64,000 nucleotides of DNA from Rhodosorus marinus (GCA_029953675.1 JAMWBK010000013.1:620001-684000); one strand, 5' to 3'. Positions 13,787 through 26,465 are shown, counted from the stretch's first letter. Numbers and translations: made by a program. Notes: a model not told the origin generated them from the sequence alone.

Positions 13787-16700
13787 TCATCTGTCAAAAA
13801 GCTGAAGCATGCCTTCAGCAGCGTTTCTCTGGTCATCCCGCGTGGACTCTGCAGCCTTATGATCATCTAAAGCGGAATCTGCAGGTTCCTCTCCATTTCC
13901 TCGAAAACTGATCAGTTCTGCCTTTTTTGCGCTAGCATTGGATCCACCTAATGGCTTGCTTTCTTCTGCGGCGCCAGCAGTTCCTTTGGACGAGCTCACA
14001 GTGCCCTTCTCGCCCTCGATTCCCTTCTGAGACGGTTCTTGTGTGGCTGTTGCGGAAAGTTCCGGGTCCGTCTTGCTGACAGGCGATGCTGGTGGTTTTT
14101 CTTCGTCAAGGGTAGGTCCAGTCGTCTTCGCCTCACCTCCTGCATCATTTCCATTGCTGCTTGATGGCCCCTGTACCGAATTCTCTTCAACTCTGGGATC
14201 TTGGAGCGAAATCATATCGCTGATTTCCGCTTTTCCAGGTGCTTCTTGGGTTTTCGCGGAGGCTTCGGGCGGCTGACCAGGTTCATTCGTATCCCCCGCA
14301 TCAACAGTGACGGACGTCACGGCCTCATACTTGGAAACTTCCTCGCTACTCTCATGGTTGTTCACCGCGTTATCTACATCGTCACCATCGAGAACAGTTT
14401 CCTTCAGCCCTTCGCCTTCATCAGCGCTCTTTCCGTTATCATCCATGACTGCAACCGGTTCCGCCGCGTCCTGTATAGCAGCGTTCGGCTCAGCTGCGTC
14501 TGGTTCAGCTGTGTTCGGCTCAGCTGCGTTCGGCTCAGCTGCGTTCGGCTCAGCTGCGTCCGGTTCAGCTGCGTCCGGTTCCGCTGCGTCCGGTTCCGCT
14601 GCGTCCGGTTCCGCTGCGTCCGGTTCCGCTGCGTCCGGTTCAGCTGCGTCCGGTTCCGCTGCGTCCGTTTCCGCTGCGTCCGGTTCCGCTGCGTCCGGTT
14701 CCTTTGTGATCGGTTCTGATGCTACTGGTTCCGCTCTATCGTTGCTTGCGAGATGCTTGCTCTCTTGCTCCATTTTCTCACGAGTTGACTTCGATTCTTC
14801 CAAGCCTTGTGTCTGCGCAGCAGCCACGTCCTTCGTCTCTGCAGGTTTCGCTCCGAAGGGTGCGTCCGCTTGCTCCTTCTGGCTCTCTCCCTGGGAGCAG
14901 AGTCAGGTGAAATATGTCAGGGAAATAAATAAAGCGAAGACGAAATGAACGTGGCGGAACACAAATCGGGCATGTAACACGTCCAACACATACCAACTTG
15001 AAACTCACATCGACTGATTCAGGGCGACTCGCAGCTCTCGGTTCCGGGGAGGTTTGGGTTTCCGCTTTGTCCTCTCCAACGACGGTGTGGGGCATCGCCG
15101 CACGCGAGTAAGAGGTGGTTCTATACATCGAAGTGGGACTTCGAGAAAATTGACGCTGCAAGGAAGAGGGCGACGCAGCGTGGGGGGAGCTGAGCGGTCT
15201 CGAGGAAAGCGGGAACGGACTACCACAGAAATCGAAAAAGAAAGCCGTCAGTTCTGGGGTATGTCGCAGTGATCAAATAAGTCGTCTACAGGTGTGCTAG
15301 GAATGTCACATGACTTGGCAAACGCTTACGAGGCTGCCGATTGTGTCATCTGTCGATAAGCAAGCTCACGCTGCTGCCTCTTCAACAAAACGTCCTCTAC
15401 TTGTCCTCCGGAACCATCAGACTCACCAGAGCTCGACGAGTCCCCACTATTCGAGCTACCAGAGCTGCTGGAGCTACTATCTAGGTCCAACGTCAAGCCT
15501 CCATCTTTAGCAGTTTGTCTTTCATCAGCCTTCCTTCGCGCCAGCAGCCTGTTTGAACGATTTCGAGGTGTGCTTAGCAAAATTGCGTCCACAGGTAGTT
15601 TCGAGTTTCGCGGCGCAATATCGCTTTGCTTCAGAAGGGTCTATTCCACTTACGCTTCAAGTCTCTTAATCTCTGCAGCGCCCTGCGGGATTGTTATTGA
15701 CGGCTGTTTGGAAGCAGCTTTCTTCCTCCCTACTACAGAGTTGACAAATGCTTCCATCTCTCGCAAGGTCTTATTGTCCATGGCATCAATGTCCAACTCA
15801 ATTTCCTCGTCCTTGTTCATCTCCGCTTTCCCGGTGCGCTTCGCAACAATCTCTATCAATTTGCCCAGTTTCTCTCCTGGCAACTGCAAGCGGGGTTGAG
15901 AAAAAAATATATACAGCTTAGCCCGAGAACAACCTCCAGCATGTCCAACTTCCTTTCCTCACCTTATTGATGTTCTCCCCCAGTTTTCTCTTTTCCTCAT
16001 AGGACATCGGCACGTGGTACAGAGCTGCAGCATGGATCGCGTAGGTCGGCGTCCGGGGGGAAGCCAACGGGGAAGACATTGCCCTCAATATCGACATTTG
16101 GCGTTGAACATCCTCCAGCTTCCTCTCAACGTCCCGTGCAGTGCGCTCCGTTTCGTCTTCAGCAGATTCCTACAAAGAAAAACAACAGAACACGGTGAAC
16201 CCACCGACCACTGAATCTTGGAGTAGCTGTTGAGCCGGGTAAAATATCAAGCTTACCTCATCGGCTTCAGGCTTGCTGACCGCTTTTTGTGACCTTTGCC
16301 TCTTTGGTTTCGTCTTCCCAGCCTCTTCCCCATCCGTAACTCGGTGGGATCTCTTCTTATGATGATGACTGTGCTTGGAATGCTTTCTATCCGCACCCTT
16401 CCCACTTTTCTTCTTGGGTGATCCCTTTTTCGGGGCATTTTCCTCTCCCTTCTCGGGCATCTCGAAGAGCTTTTGCTCGAGTTTGGCTAGCAAGCTTTTT
16501 GCTGCGTCGTGAATTTGATCGCCTGAGCGATTGTAGGAGATCGCGTTCGAAAATATGAGCCTCATGTCAACTGCCCACATTTCCACATTGAACTCATCTA
16601 CTTGCTTGCCACTTTGTGTATAGTCATGCCCCTTTTCGTTAACAACAAGAAAAAGGGTTTCAGTTAGCGACACTTCAAGAAGAGAGACAGCGCTGGGCAA

Positions 16701-17713
16701 ACTAGGATATCTGCAGATTGCAGCTCACATATTCACCAGATTCCATCTTCCGCATAACTGTCCCTAGGTCCATAGGTTTCTTAACGATATCGTGGTATCC
16801 GGGAATTGCCTCCGGTTTCCACAGTTCAGTTACCGGCTTTGAGAAGGACACGCCGTCCTTTTGCCTAGCGAAATCCTTGGCTAAGCGGTAGCAGAACTGG
16901 TATTGTCGCGATCTGGACCCGGGAGTAGGCACTATTTGCATCTCACCCGGTTGGGTTTTCAATAGAACAGAAGGGGTTCGCTGGCGCTTCGCCCTAGCCG
17001 CTTGGGACAATGCGTTCAGGTCCGGACTCTCTATTCCGGAATCGATTGTTGATTGACGCCGCTTCAGATCCATTGAGAATTCAATATCCTACGACCGGTA
17101 AAGGGTACATGTGTGGGTAGCTTGCCCTCGGGGAAACAAGCTGAAGCCGAACTGAGATAGGCGAGAACATACCTGCACAGGGCTAGCCGAGGTAGATCTA
17201 GGGGAGCTACTGCCGCTCGCTGACAGTCTCGGACTGTGGGCAAGTCTGCCCTTAGATGCGCTCTTGATCGTAGAATTGTTCTTCTCCGTGCTTGAACCGG
17301 TTTTGTTGCTCATCGCTTGCTCCCGCAAGTTTTGCACATACTCCCTGTCTTTCTCGAGTCTATCAAGCTTCGCACGTTCTGCGCTAATCTGATTGAGTCT
17401 CTCAAGAAGTTTTCTTCGCCGTTCCGTGCCACTACTGTCGGACAGATTCATGTCCACAAAGGAAGCTTTCTGCTGGGCTTGCGCTGATCTCGATGTGCGA
17501 GGGGACATCTAACACGGTATGCTGATGTAAGAATTTGTGGAGGATTCCGGACAAATACTAGAACGGTTTGGCGAAACATACCTTCTTCTCCGGAAAGGGG
17601 TCAAAATCATGATTTCTTCTCTTTCGATCCCTTTTCGACCTCCTTGTACCCTTCTCCTCCGCATCCTTTGGAGGCCCGTCCTCCACGGCAACCTCGATTT
17701 CCCCTTCAGGCAT
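13787..17713 (-). CDS. BET-family transcription regulator, one bromodomain plus NET domain
   Basis: Binds acetylated histones and recruits transcription machinery in the nucleus; a single bromodomain plus NET is the plant/algal (GTE) layout. Exons: 17582-17713, 17173-17508, 16729-17088, 16257-16604, 15963-16169, 15654-15883, 15330-15572, about 15010-15155, and 13787-14890; roughly 1030 aa. Bromodomain (about residues 215-321): SFSKPVTELWKPEAIPGYHD, KKPMDLGTVMRKMESGEY, then DMRLIFSNAISYN, with the acetyl-lysine-binding Asn kept. A basic Lys/His stretch follows (KHSKHSHHHKKRSHR). NET: MSYEEKRKLGENINKLPGEK and DIDAMDNKTLREMEAFV. Then a Ser-rich acidic run and, in the last exon, a PDAAE pentapeptide repeat. 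The junction between the exons ending at 15330 and starting near 15155 does not keep frame with the best acceptor, so one splice site or a small exon is misread there. Confidence 0.88.
14478..14713. repeat. 15-bp coding minisatellite (PDAAE repeats)
   Basis: Roughly 16 tandem 15-bp units inside the last BET exon, encoding PDAAE with PNAAE, TDAAE and PNTAE variants on the minus strand. Unit length is a multiple of three, so copy number can change without a frameshift. Confidence 0.85.
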
Positions 17714-18305
17714 GATGCTTACTCACGACCTCTTGGCCGCAGAGCTTTCCTTGCCAAATCTATCGCGAAGCTAATTCGCAGAAACTTCCACCAAGAAGAG
17801 AAAGTACGACTGCTTGCTGGCCCCCAAAAAGCTGTCATAGATGTCTAAAACAGGTGTATTCCAGGCTACAACGCGTCAATATGGATTACCCATGTTGAGC
17901 TCGCAGAATCCAATTACCAACCTCACGCAGTGGAACGCCTTGGTTTTCTAACCATCCAGCAGTTTCTCTCCGAGACCTAGCTCGAAAGCTATTCTAAGAC
18001 AGGGCCTTGCTCCGGCGGCTATCAACCATGAACTACAGGCGAAACGTAACAGCACTACAATCAGGATCATATACGCGGAAAAAATCACACCCCGAACCCA
18101 GCAGCATATCTAATTCAAATTTCATATGCCACCACTGGCCCACACAGTTTACAAATTTCCCTCTCCTCAACCCCTCCTTCAACCACTAGTCCACCCTAGC
18201 TGCAAAGTCTCAACCACAACCAAGCCGATGCTCTCATGCTCGGAATACTCGAACAACCTACCTTACACATCCAGCACCTCCGATGCCAAAATCGAAGTTG
18301 CAACC
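17714..18305. other. Upstream region of the BET gene
   Basis: C/A-rich plus strand, G/T-rich in BET sense. No gene recognised; part may be a long 5' leader, possibly with an intron. Confidence 0.4.
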
Positions 18306-18563
18306 TCAACGCAAACTCCAGAAGTGCTTCACGATGATTTTCGAATGGTCAAAGACAATCCCGAGCTCGTCCAGGAACGAGCTCAATCTCCTCCCTCCGC
18401 ACTTGGTGCTTAAACATTCACAAATCTCCTCCTCAAAGAGAGTCTTTTTCAACCCCGCCCTCTCGCACTCCCGGAAGTCCTCTAGAATAGCAAACAAAGA
18501 CAGCAAACTCACCCAGCACACGCAACCACAAAATCCAAACACCCCACTCCCAAAAGGGAACAA
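18306..18563 (-). CDS. Possible small ORF of unknown function, 85 aa
   Basis: Open frame with a hydrophobic, Cys-containing start (GVFGFCGCVCWVSLLSLFAI) that could act as a signal sequence, then a charged part ending IIVKHFWSLR. It sits about 370 bp downstream of a TATAAATA box at 18932-18939, a spacing used by other genes here. It might equally lie in the BET 5' leader or be chance. No family recognised. Confidence 0.22.
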   Translation of the reverse strand: MFPFGSGVFGFCGCVCWVSLLSLFAILEDFRECERAGLKKTLFEEEICECLSTKCGGRRLSSFLDELGIVFDHSKIIVKHFWSLR

Positions 18564-18931
18564 AAAAAAATCACGAGCTCAAATTACCCCGCCACAATCT
18601 CACGCCCCTGTGCTGCTACCACAAACTCCAAAATTCCGATTTCAACATCCGCCAAACCACTAGCAAATAAAAAAAAAAATTTAAAAAGACCCTTCCAAAA
18701 CCTCAATCGAACGAACGCGTGTCTCCACAAAAACTACAACTCTTCCCTCCTCACACATACACATACCTTGAACGCTTGCAAGTACAAGATCCCCCTCTCG
18801 TTCCTCCCCCTCCCCCTCCCCCAACCGCGCGCACATAAAACAACACAAAACACACAATCAAGTGCGCCCTCCCCGGAAGCACACAGCGCGTCCTTCTACA
18901 TACAGCTGGAAAGCGCAGATGTGGACCGTCG

Positions 18932-18939
18932 TATTTATA
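18932..18939 (-). promoter_or_regulatory. TATA box, minus strand
   Basis: GTATAAATAC in sense, followed by a G/T-rich tract. It would serve either the BET gene (about 1.2 kb from its ATG) or the small ORF at 18306-18563. Confidence 0.4.
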
Positions 18940-18963
18940 CTCTTCACTCGGGCCAAACATGAC

Positions 18964-21011
18964 CCGTTAAACCGGTTTCAAAAAATTACACCAGATATAA
19001 GCTTAGGGGTTGCGTAAATTTCCATTGTCCGAAACGCGTTAATATTTTGATATCTATTCATTCAGGGCGAAACAACCCGGTAGGGGTACTAGTGCTGTTG
19101 AGAAAACAGTTGATTTAGGTCAATTAAAGAAATATTCTACAGATTACGTTCTATCGTCCAAAATATATTTGAATTCTTGACTAACTCTAAAACTGTCGTA
19201 GTTCTAGATTCTGGAAGAACTTAATATAGATCGTCTCTGGTGACGACTGTGATTCTCTTCAGAATACTTCAAACACATGTTTCCTCGCCTTTTTTTCCTC
19301 CAATTTTTTTCAGCAAATGATCTAGGTCCCTTGCACGGGCGGATATAATGAATTTCATATATAGTTTTAATCAAAATCGACTACCACAATGTGAGCAGTT
19401 CGTTTTCAAGAAACTCGACGGGTTCTCACCAAAAGTCAAAAAATCACTTCCCCCCTTCAAGGCAACAACGGAGTACTTTGGTGACCATATTCAAACCCTC
19501 TTTTGCCGTCTAAATTACTTCATAAAATTTTGAAAAGGTAAACTATACCCCTCCGATACAAACCAAAATATTGCCCCGCTTGCTTTTACCGATCGAAAGT
19601 GGAAGAGGGGTGTTTGGAATTTGTCCGACACTATACAGCGGAAATAATTGTAAAAAAAGGCAAACGTAGAACGGTACTAAGACTTCCCAAAATTATTGTT
19701 TTTCAAGAAATCCGTATTTAGTACACGTTTTGATCTGGGCAAAGTTTGGTTGGTTGGAGGGAATTTTTTGGTCGGGATGTTTACCAATTTTCTTTTTCTG
19801 AGAAAACTAGTTCATGTAGGTCTTATTTTTGGGATTTGGGGCTTGGCAAATTTCTGCATTCAAGCCGCTCTTCTCCTCTGCTGTGATAAGAGCACGAGGG
19901 ACAAATGTGGAGGGAGGAGGGGAGCGCCTCTTCCTATCTTTCCAATGCTGACTAGAGGATTTGATTTCGCCCGGTTTGGGTGAGGGGAAATTTCAGTCTG
20001 ACAATGAGTCTTGGGGGAGGTTGGGGGAGGTTTGTGAATGGCCCCGATAAGCTGCAACTGCTTTTGTTTGATAGATACCAATCGCACGAAGCTTCGGCAA
20101 TAGGATTCCCCAGTGTGTTAGTGAATTACCTGATCTGTTAGGTCCAAACTCGGATCTATCGCATGCAATTCGATGGCGCTGAGCTGCTGTCACATCGCAT
20201 TGTCCTGGTCCATGATGCAATCAGGGTTCATTCAGCAAGTATTGTACTAGTGTGCACGACCAAGCCAGGAGCAGATGAGCCTAGAGTGTGAGGGCAGGAC
20301 AAGAGCAGGTTTCTTGCCAGTACGCATGCGATCTGCGCAAAGCTAGACATCTCGAGCGAAGCCGATACCAACGAAAGCTCAAATCCAGAGGAGCAGTACT
20401 TCAACCATTTCAGATCATGCTCGGCGTATGCCACCTTCAAAACCGGACCTTCGGGATCTTCGTTTTCCGTTCAAAGCACGTCGGGCCCTCGAAAACATCT
20501 CTTCATCCAAGAGTCGGAGGATAACCGGTGCATGCCAGTCACAGCGACAGATCTCGCCATCCATTGCCAATCTGCATTCCAACTGATGAACACAAACCGA
20601 ACCCATTCAATGAAGATCTAATGACTAGAAGTCTGACTTCTTTGCAGTTTTACAAGTCTCGATCCATTCCGTTCCAAGCCAGTCACAGTTTCGTAGAGAC
20701 ACTTAAACTGAACGAGGCAAACCGTGCAGGATGTACTAAGCACCTAACACTAATCCACGATTGCTGACCTGCGGGCCTTTGGAGAACCTGCAAATAGCAA
20801 CGCAAATAGCTGTGGGACGGGTGGGTGGTAAGGTATTTGCCTAGTAGCCACGATTGGAAAACTGTGCTATACAAGAATTGAACAAACCGTTTTGCAAACT
20901 TGAATTATTTATTATGGAAAGCTGAGAAGTTTTCGACTGGGGCTCTGCCTCTCTCTCTGGGAGCTGTAGATGCCAATTTCGTGCGTTTGACGAGGTCTGT
21001 ACTCGGGGTCT
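18964..21011. other. Intergenic
   Basis: AT-rich to about 19700, then a G/T-rich stretch near 19720-20040 that looks like a plus-strand leader but has no gene behind it that I can identify. Confidence 0.45.
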
Positions 21012-22393
21012 ATGGGTGATCGTAAATTTAGTCTACGCTTTGCCGCAAATAAACTGGCTCGATTGGATGAGTACAGTCTGACAGACCCATTCCTTGTTCT
21101 TTTTGTAAGACGCAATAGCTCTGAAAAGTATGTACAGGTGAGGATGCGATTTCCAGGGACCACTAAGATCCAGATCCGGCGGGCTCATCGCTCACCTGTG
21201 GCCGCAATGTTCATCAAGATCTTACTCCTCAGCTCGTTTTGTCTCTCTCTTTTCTCTTGTAGTACGCAAAGACGCGAACGTTGTACAACGACCTCGACCC
21301 TGAGTTTCCAGAGCAGTTCACCTTCGAGCTGAAACCGAATCTTCACTACCAATTCAAAGCGCGCGTGTACGACGCAGACTTACCGGACATGATGCTCACG
21401 ATCAAGGATCGCTACAGTACTCTGATAAAAGCAAACGAAAGGCATTTGTATTCCAAAGATCTCGTTGGCGAAGCCGAATTTACGTTGGAACAGGTCTGTC
21501 AGTTCCGAAAGATCTATCTCATTCTGCTCATCTCTTCCGCACGGACACGCGCGGAGCTTTGGAACAAAAATCGAAATCTTCACTGAGAAGCAATGCGTTG
21601 TCCAAGTGCTCCGACTCAACGGTGTCGAATTTCAATTCGCTAAAGCTAGTCCTGGTTTGTATACAAATGTAGTTGCAGCTGATGACGTTTGGAAGGATGG
21701 AGCTAGGGCTGAAGAAATCAATTCGGAGGCGGAGTAGAGAGCGTGGGCGATTAACCGTGTTCTACGAGTTGTTGCAGCGAGGAACAGGGGCTATTTTCAT
21801 GCATATACGCGCGAAGAATGCTGCTCAAACATTTCACAGCCACTACGATTACAAGCTGAAGCTATATAGACTCAGGAGGGACAAAGAGTGGATGCTTGTC
21901 CACTCACAAAAGCTTGTATTTCGGAGCAAGGGCCCCAACAAGGACTCTGACGTTGAGGTGGGAGCTTGAACTTCAAAGACCCTGAGCTAGCTCGTTTCTG
22001 TAGAGCTGAATATCGTAGCATCTCTGCCTTGTGCTTCATCATCCACAGTTCAACGGCCTACGCATGGATCACGGGCATGTCAACGGGGACTGGATGGGGA
22101 AGTTGCGGATGTGGCTCTTTTTTAGGACTAATACGACATCCAAAGTCACGTATCTCATGGGAGTTTTCGAGTTCTGCCTCAACGATGTAATGCGACGAGG
22201 GAATACATTCTCATCTGCAGCCCAATTCAGAGTTCCGTTTGATGCGTTAGAACCATTCCCATCCTTATTGAAACCTATGTTAGAGGTAAGTAGCCCAATG
22301 AAGTCCTCATGTTTCCACATCCGCATTTGCTCTCGACTGACTCCCTGCTAGCCTCTTAATCTGCATGTGTCATGGTTCCAGCTTAAGGAGTGA
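21012..22393 (+). CDS. Double-C2 copine-like protein
   Basis: Exons 21012-21137, 21263-21493, 21673-21957, 22019-22285 and 22352-22393 join in phase 0 throughout, giving 316 aa. The first C2-like domain contains SLTDPFLVLFVRRNSS and RVYDADLPDM..DLVGEAEFTLEQ. A linker RGRLTVFYELL leads into a second one with DYKLKLYRLRRDKEWMLVHSQK and YLMGVFEFCLNDV. This order, with a strand motif between, matches the N-terminal half of copines, Ca2+-dependent membrane-binding proteins. The von Willebrand A domain that should follow is not visible before the stop at 22393, so the protein is either a short two-C2 form, truncated, or has exons I missed. Intron 2 (179 bp) is longer than usual here. Acidic Ca2+-binding loops are only partly kept. 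Confidence 0.6.
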
Positions 22394-25300
22394 GGCCAAG
22401 GCAGTCGCCTCATGCTCAAAAGGTCAATGTGCAGACGGCTCTCGGTGTCAGTACCAAGGCGGGACCAAGAGGAAACGAATTCTCGAAATGGAGCAAATCC
22501 ATTGTACAACAAAGTAAAATATAACTTCAAGGTGAACTCTACTCCTGCGGAACGCCCTTGTGCAGCAGCTTGATGACTTGAGCATTTACATATGCCGTTT
22601 CGCCGGGACTGGCTGCACGCCACAGCTTCGCTTAGAAGATAGCTCAAAGCTCTATGTTCATAAATGGATCTTTGTGAGACAGCGGATTTCGTAGTCGACT
22701 GTTCCTCCAAGTTGTATCATGTGATTCGGTTAACCTCAGAAAGCTGCCCCATGAGCAAAAACTCCTACACCAGCTGCTCGACCAACTCAGCCGTTCATGA
22801 CTCTAATCTACCTCACACCAACAGATGTTGATCTCCATGACTGTGCCTAGTTGTGCAGTCTCCTTTGGGTATGTTCCAAATGGCACGCCCTACACAGAGC
22901 AGTTAAGAAGTGCTGAGCGGTCCAAGCGTAACGTGCTGCCTTTATGAGGGACGAGGAAGGAGAGATGATTGCAAGTGCTGTGGGTCGTCTGCGACTGAGA
23001 CGTATTGATAACGAGCTCATTACAGCGTCAGAATAGCAGGAAGCTTTCCTTGTTCTGTCGCTGTTACAACAATTCTCGTGACAAGATGTTGGGATGGATG
23101 GACATACCTGCTTTTAAGAGATATGTCGAAAAGGCGCGTGACCCTAGATACTTATGGGCGACTCGGGTTCTCCTTTTAGCGGGCCTCTTAGGTACTGGAC
23201 AGCTCTTGATGCACTACACGACTGGAATTATGGTAGACCAGAATGTGAGTTTGGCGATACTCTTGACCTGGAACGACTGGCATCTACGTTTGGTCTAACT
23301 CAAGTTGAACTTTCTCGGTACTTCTTATTAGGAACTACGGAAGGACATGCAAAATAGTATAGAAGGTAGACGCCAGAAACGTCTTGCGGACAACTCAGTA
23401 GCGATGATCTTGAAGGAGGGAACTGGAGCTGAGGAAATTGAAGAAGGATATGAAGAGGTAGTTGAACACGCGCCTAGAAAAACGTTTTTCAGACAATCTT
23501 GGAAGGAGGTGTTTCTCATCAATATGGACGTGTATGTTGTGCGTATTCCATCCGCAGATAAAGATCCCGCAGACAATTTGGCATCCAAGCGCCGAGCAGG
23601 AATCGAAGACAGGGGGATAATAGTGGCCCTACGAACCGAATAATAGAACAAGAGAACTTTAAGAACGCTGATTTCTTCCAGCAGTGGAGTGCAGTATCGT
23701 TCGAATAATCTACGTGCACACATATGTAAGATATGCTCAAGACTTTCCCTGAAGTACATTGATATCCTAGTCGGGGGGATCTCAATTTTCTCGTGCGCTT
23801 TGTACATGGTATTTTCGACGTCAACTTTGATTTCCGGTTTCCTCTTCGACAGATCGTGACATAGATCCATCGAAGCTCGGATCCCGCGATCTGGGGGCAG
23901 CCGCAGAAGTAGAAGTCGACACATAATCCTACCCGAAGCACGAACCAAAACGCGTTGATGATGGGAAATAACAACTCGTCTGTTCCTTCAATCTAAAATG
24001 CTCACGCAGTACCTTGAAACAACGTAGAGCTTATTCATCTAGATTTGAATCCGCTGTGGCCCCTCCTGCAGTTGCATTCGAGCCTCCTCTTCCTCCGCTA
24101 GAACGCTCACATCCCAAAGGGGCTCAGTTCCAGTTTTCACTTGGGCCAAAAGATGCATAGAAGAGGTCGGAGGTACGGATACGTCTCGTGGGCAAGGTTA
24201 AGCTCTTCACTCCAATGCGTCCCTTGTAGACAAGTTTTCAATTATCGGCCTTTTCCGTACCGTAGAATCTTAGTCTGGTTGAGCAACCCATCGGGGAGCC
24301 ACGAATGCTTCATCCAACAGATCAGCTTATGTAGAAACAGCATAACCCCAATGATGATACACTGAAGTATTCGCATGTCCTGTGGGAGAGCATAACCGGA
24401 CAAGACTCTGTTTCCAGAGTGTTTCCAGAGTCTTGTCCGGTTCTACTCTCCATCTGTTCATCGAGGTACCTACCTCGACATTCACAGCAGAGATATGCGA
24501 CAGAGACTGCTCGTCTACTTAAACCGAGGAAGATCTTACCAAGGTCAATCTTGCAAGCTTACTTGTTCAACTACGATAGTACATGGACAGCAGCAGGTTT
24601 TGAAGCCGAGTCTCAGACACTCAGTACATCCAAGAGCATGCAACTAAATTGAAATTTAAAGAATTCCGTTCGGACTCTGTCCTTCAACGAATATTTATAT
24701 TTCGGTTATGCTTTTCAACGGTGAGCTTGGGACAAGAGAATATAGAAATTTGGCATAAATCATGGCGTCCCATCCTGCGATGTCCCCGCTGAGGACTCCA
24801 GGTGAGGATCGGACTCCGACAATTAGATCTTTAAACAGAGAGTGGTGAGCCGGGAGGCGATTCGGGAGCATCCCTAGGGAGAATCCCGTTCCTCAGCATC
24901 GTCTGGTCCCGCCTCACACACGTTTTGTGCTGGCCTCCAGGCAGCTCAAAGGTGCTGTATATACTCCGGCATGGTTAGGGATCAGTAGACAAGAGAACCA
25001 GTTCCGGGATGAGTTGCGGGGGAAGACTAATTTACGAACACTGAGCGAGCAGACGAGCAGAATTACCTACTGCAACTATCCTAATGAAGTTTTTAGAACA
25101 AAGTTGGGGATCTGCTGCTCTGGCCTAAAGGCGTGTACGCATCATCCGAAGATGCAGCCCGCATTGAGTTGCTGGACATGACCCCCGAAATTCGTCTTAC
25201 CCCTACAACTCATCTGCCCAGTGCCATTATCGGTCAAGAAGATTGCTCGTTTTGGTATCGTTTTCGTAGGCGCTGCTGAAAGTCTACACCCAGCAGATCT

Positions 25301-25638
25301 CTATAACTTCAACCCTAGGACCAATCGATTGACAAGCCGTGTCCAGGGCCACTCGGCTAACCGACCAAACCATAATCAGAGACAAAATCCCCCCAAAAAC
25401 ATAAAATAGAATCAAATTCCAGAACGACCTATAGTCTCCAAATCAATACCTTTTTTCTATTTTATTGATCTCTCCCCAAAACGATTACTGAAAATCCAGC
25501 TAAACGTAGTTTTAAGGATGTGTATCCTAAAAAAGAGCAATTTAGTTGTTGAAATTATGAACGTTGATTCTTTTTGCCTCTATTTCGTCGCCGACGTCGA
25601 CGGGATGTGGGACCAATGGCCCCCGGGGTGTTGGCCCA
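22394..25638. other. No recognised gene; scattered exon-like pieces
   Basis: Plus-strand pieces with splice-like edges occur, notably 23332-23643 (acceptor TTATTAG then ELRKDMQNS... to a stop) and 23090-23297, but they do not assemble into a recognised protein. They could be remnants of the end of the copine-like gene or of another gene. Confidence 0.35.
24394..24442. repeat. 17-bp perfect inverted repeat (hairpin)
   Basis: AACCGGACAAGACTCTG at 24394-24410 is exactly reverse-complemented at 24426-24442, with a 15-nt spacer. Overlapping it, GTTTCCAGAGT is directly repeated at 24410 and 24421. Confidence 0.9.
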
Positions 25639-25645
25639 TATAAAT
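25639..25645 (+). promoter_or_regulatory. TATA box of the eL21 gene
   Basis: CATATAAATT about 228 bp before the ATG, followed by a long G-rich leader. Confidence 0.5.
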
Positions 25646-25866
25646 TTACCAAAAAACTAGTAATTGCGACGATGGCGTTGGGCGACTGCGAAGTTTGCAG
25701 AGGCGGAAGAATGCAACTGTTGTTGGTGGGGAAGCCCTACTGTAGACGGGGAGAAAGGGGGACTTGCATTCGACTGTTGAGGGAAGGTTGTTGGAGTTGG
25801 GGTTTGGGGGGACAGTAGGTTAGAAAGTATTTTGTTGGGGGGTTGTAGAAGCTTGATTCAGGAAAG

Positions 25867-26450
25867 ATGGTTCGTTCTGGAGGAACGAGGTCGAATACTC
25901 GGGATATGTATTCCCGTCCGTATCGGGGACATGGAATGCCGAGCCTGAGTACCTACTTGACCAATTTCAAGATTGGGGATTATGTTGAGATTATTACCAA
26001 CTCGGCTGTTCAGCAGGGAATGCCGTTCAAGTTTTATCACGGCAAGACCGGCCGAATTTTCAACATCAGTAGGGGCGCTGTAGGCGTCGAGGTTAACAAA
26101 GTTGTGCGAGACAAGAAGCTCGCTAAGAGAATTCACGTGAGAATTGAGCATGTAAAGAAATCCCGCTGCACTGAGGAGCTCAAGAATCGAGTGCGGAGTA
26201 GGGACGCATTGAGGCGTGAAGCTCGTGAGAAGGGGGGTGAGTACAGAAGCGTACGGAAGATAACCGGTTTCGCTTGGTCACGCTTAGCGTGTTTCTAACG
26301 TAACGATTTGTTTTCTGTGTTATTTGCTGATTTGCAGAAAAACTTGTGTTGCCGAAGCGCCAGCCAGCGTCTATGACCAAGCCAGCAATCGTGGTTGCTG
26401 GTGATAATATTGAATTGTTGGAGCCTGTCAAGTATGAGTTCATTTGCTAA
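25867..26450 (+). CDS. RPL21: 60S ribosomal protein eL21
   Basis: Structural protein of the cytosolic large ribosomal subunit. Two exons, 25867-26236 and 26338-26450, with a GTGAGT donor and TTTGCAG acceptor (101-bp intron) give exactly 160 aa, the usual size. Motifs: RDMYSRPYRGHGMPSLSTYL, FKIGDYVEIITN, GMPFKFYHGKTGRIFN, then after the splice KRQPASM and the typical end ELLEPVKYEF. The final IC replaces the common MA. The start is the first ATG of the leader and matches the family start. Confidence 0.97.
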
Positions 26451-26465
26451 ATCTTAAGAGATAAA

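Noticed and set aside
14201-14948. Long plus-strand frames rich in Ala/Ser/Gly and Cys/Val/Arg
   Set aside because: They are antisense shadows of the PDAAE repeat of the BET gene.
23150-23210. GDSGSPF in a plus-strand frame, like the trypsin GDSGGP motif
   Set aside because: No catalytic His or Asp region, and the frame cannot be joined into a protease.
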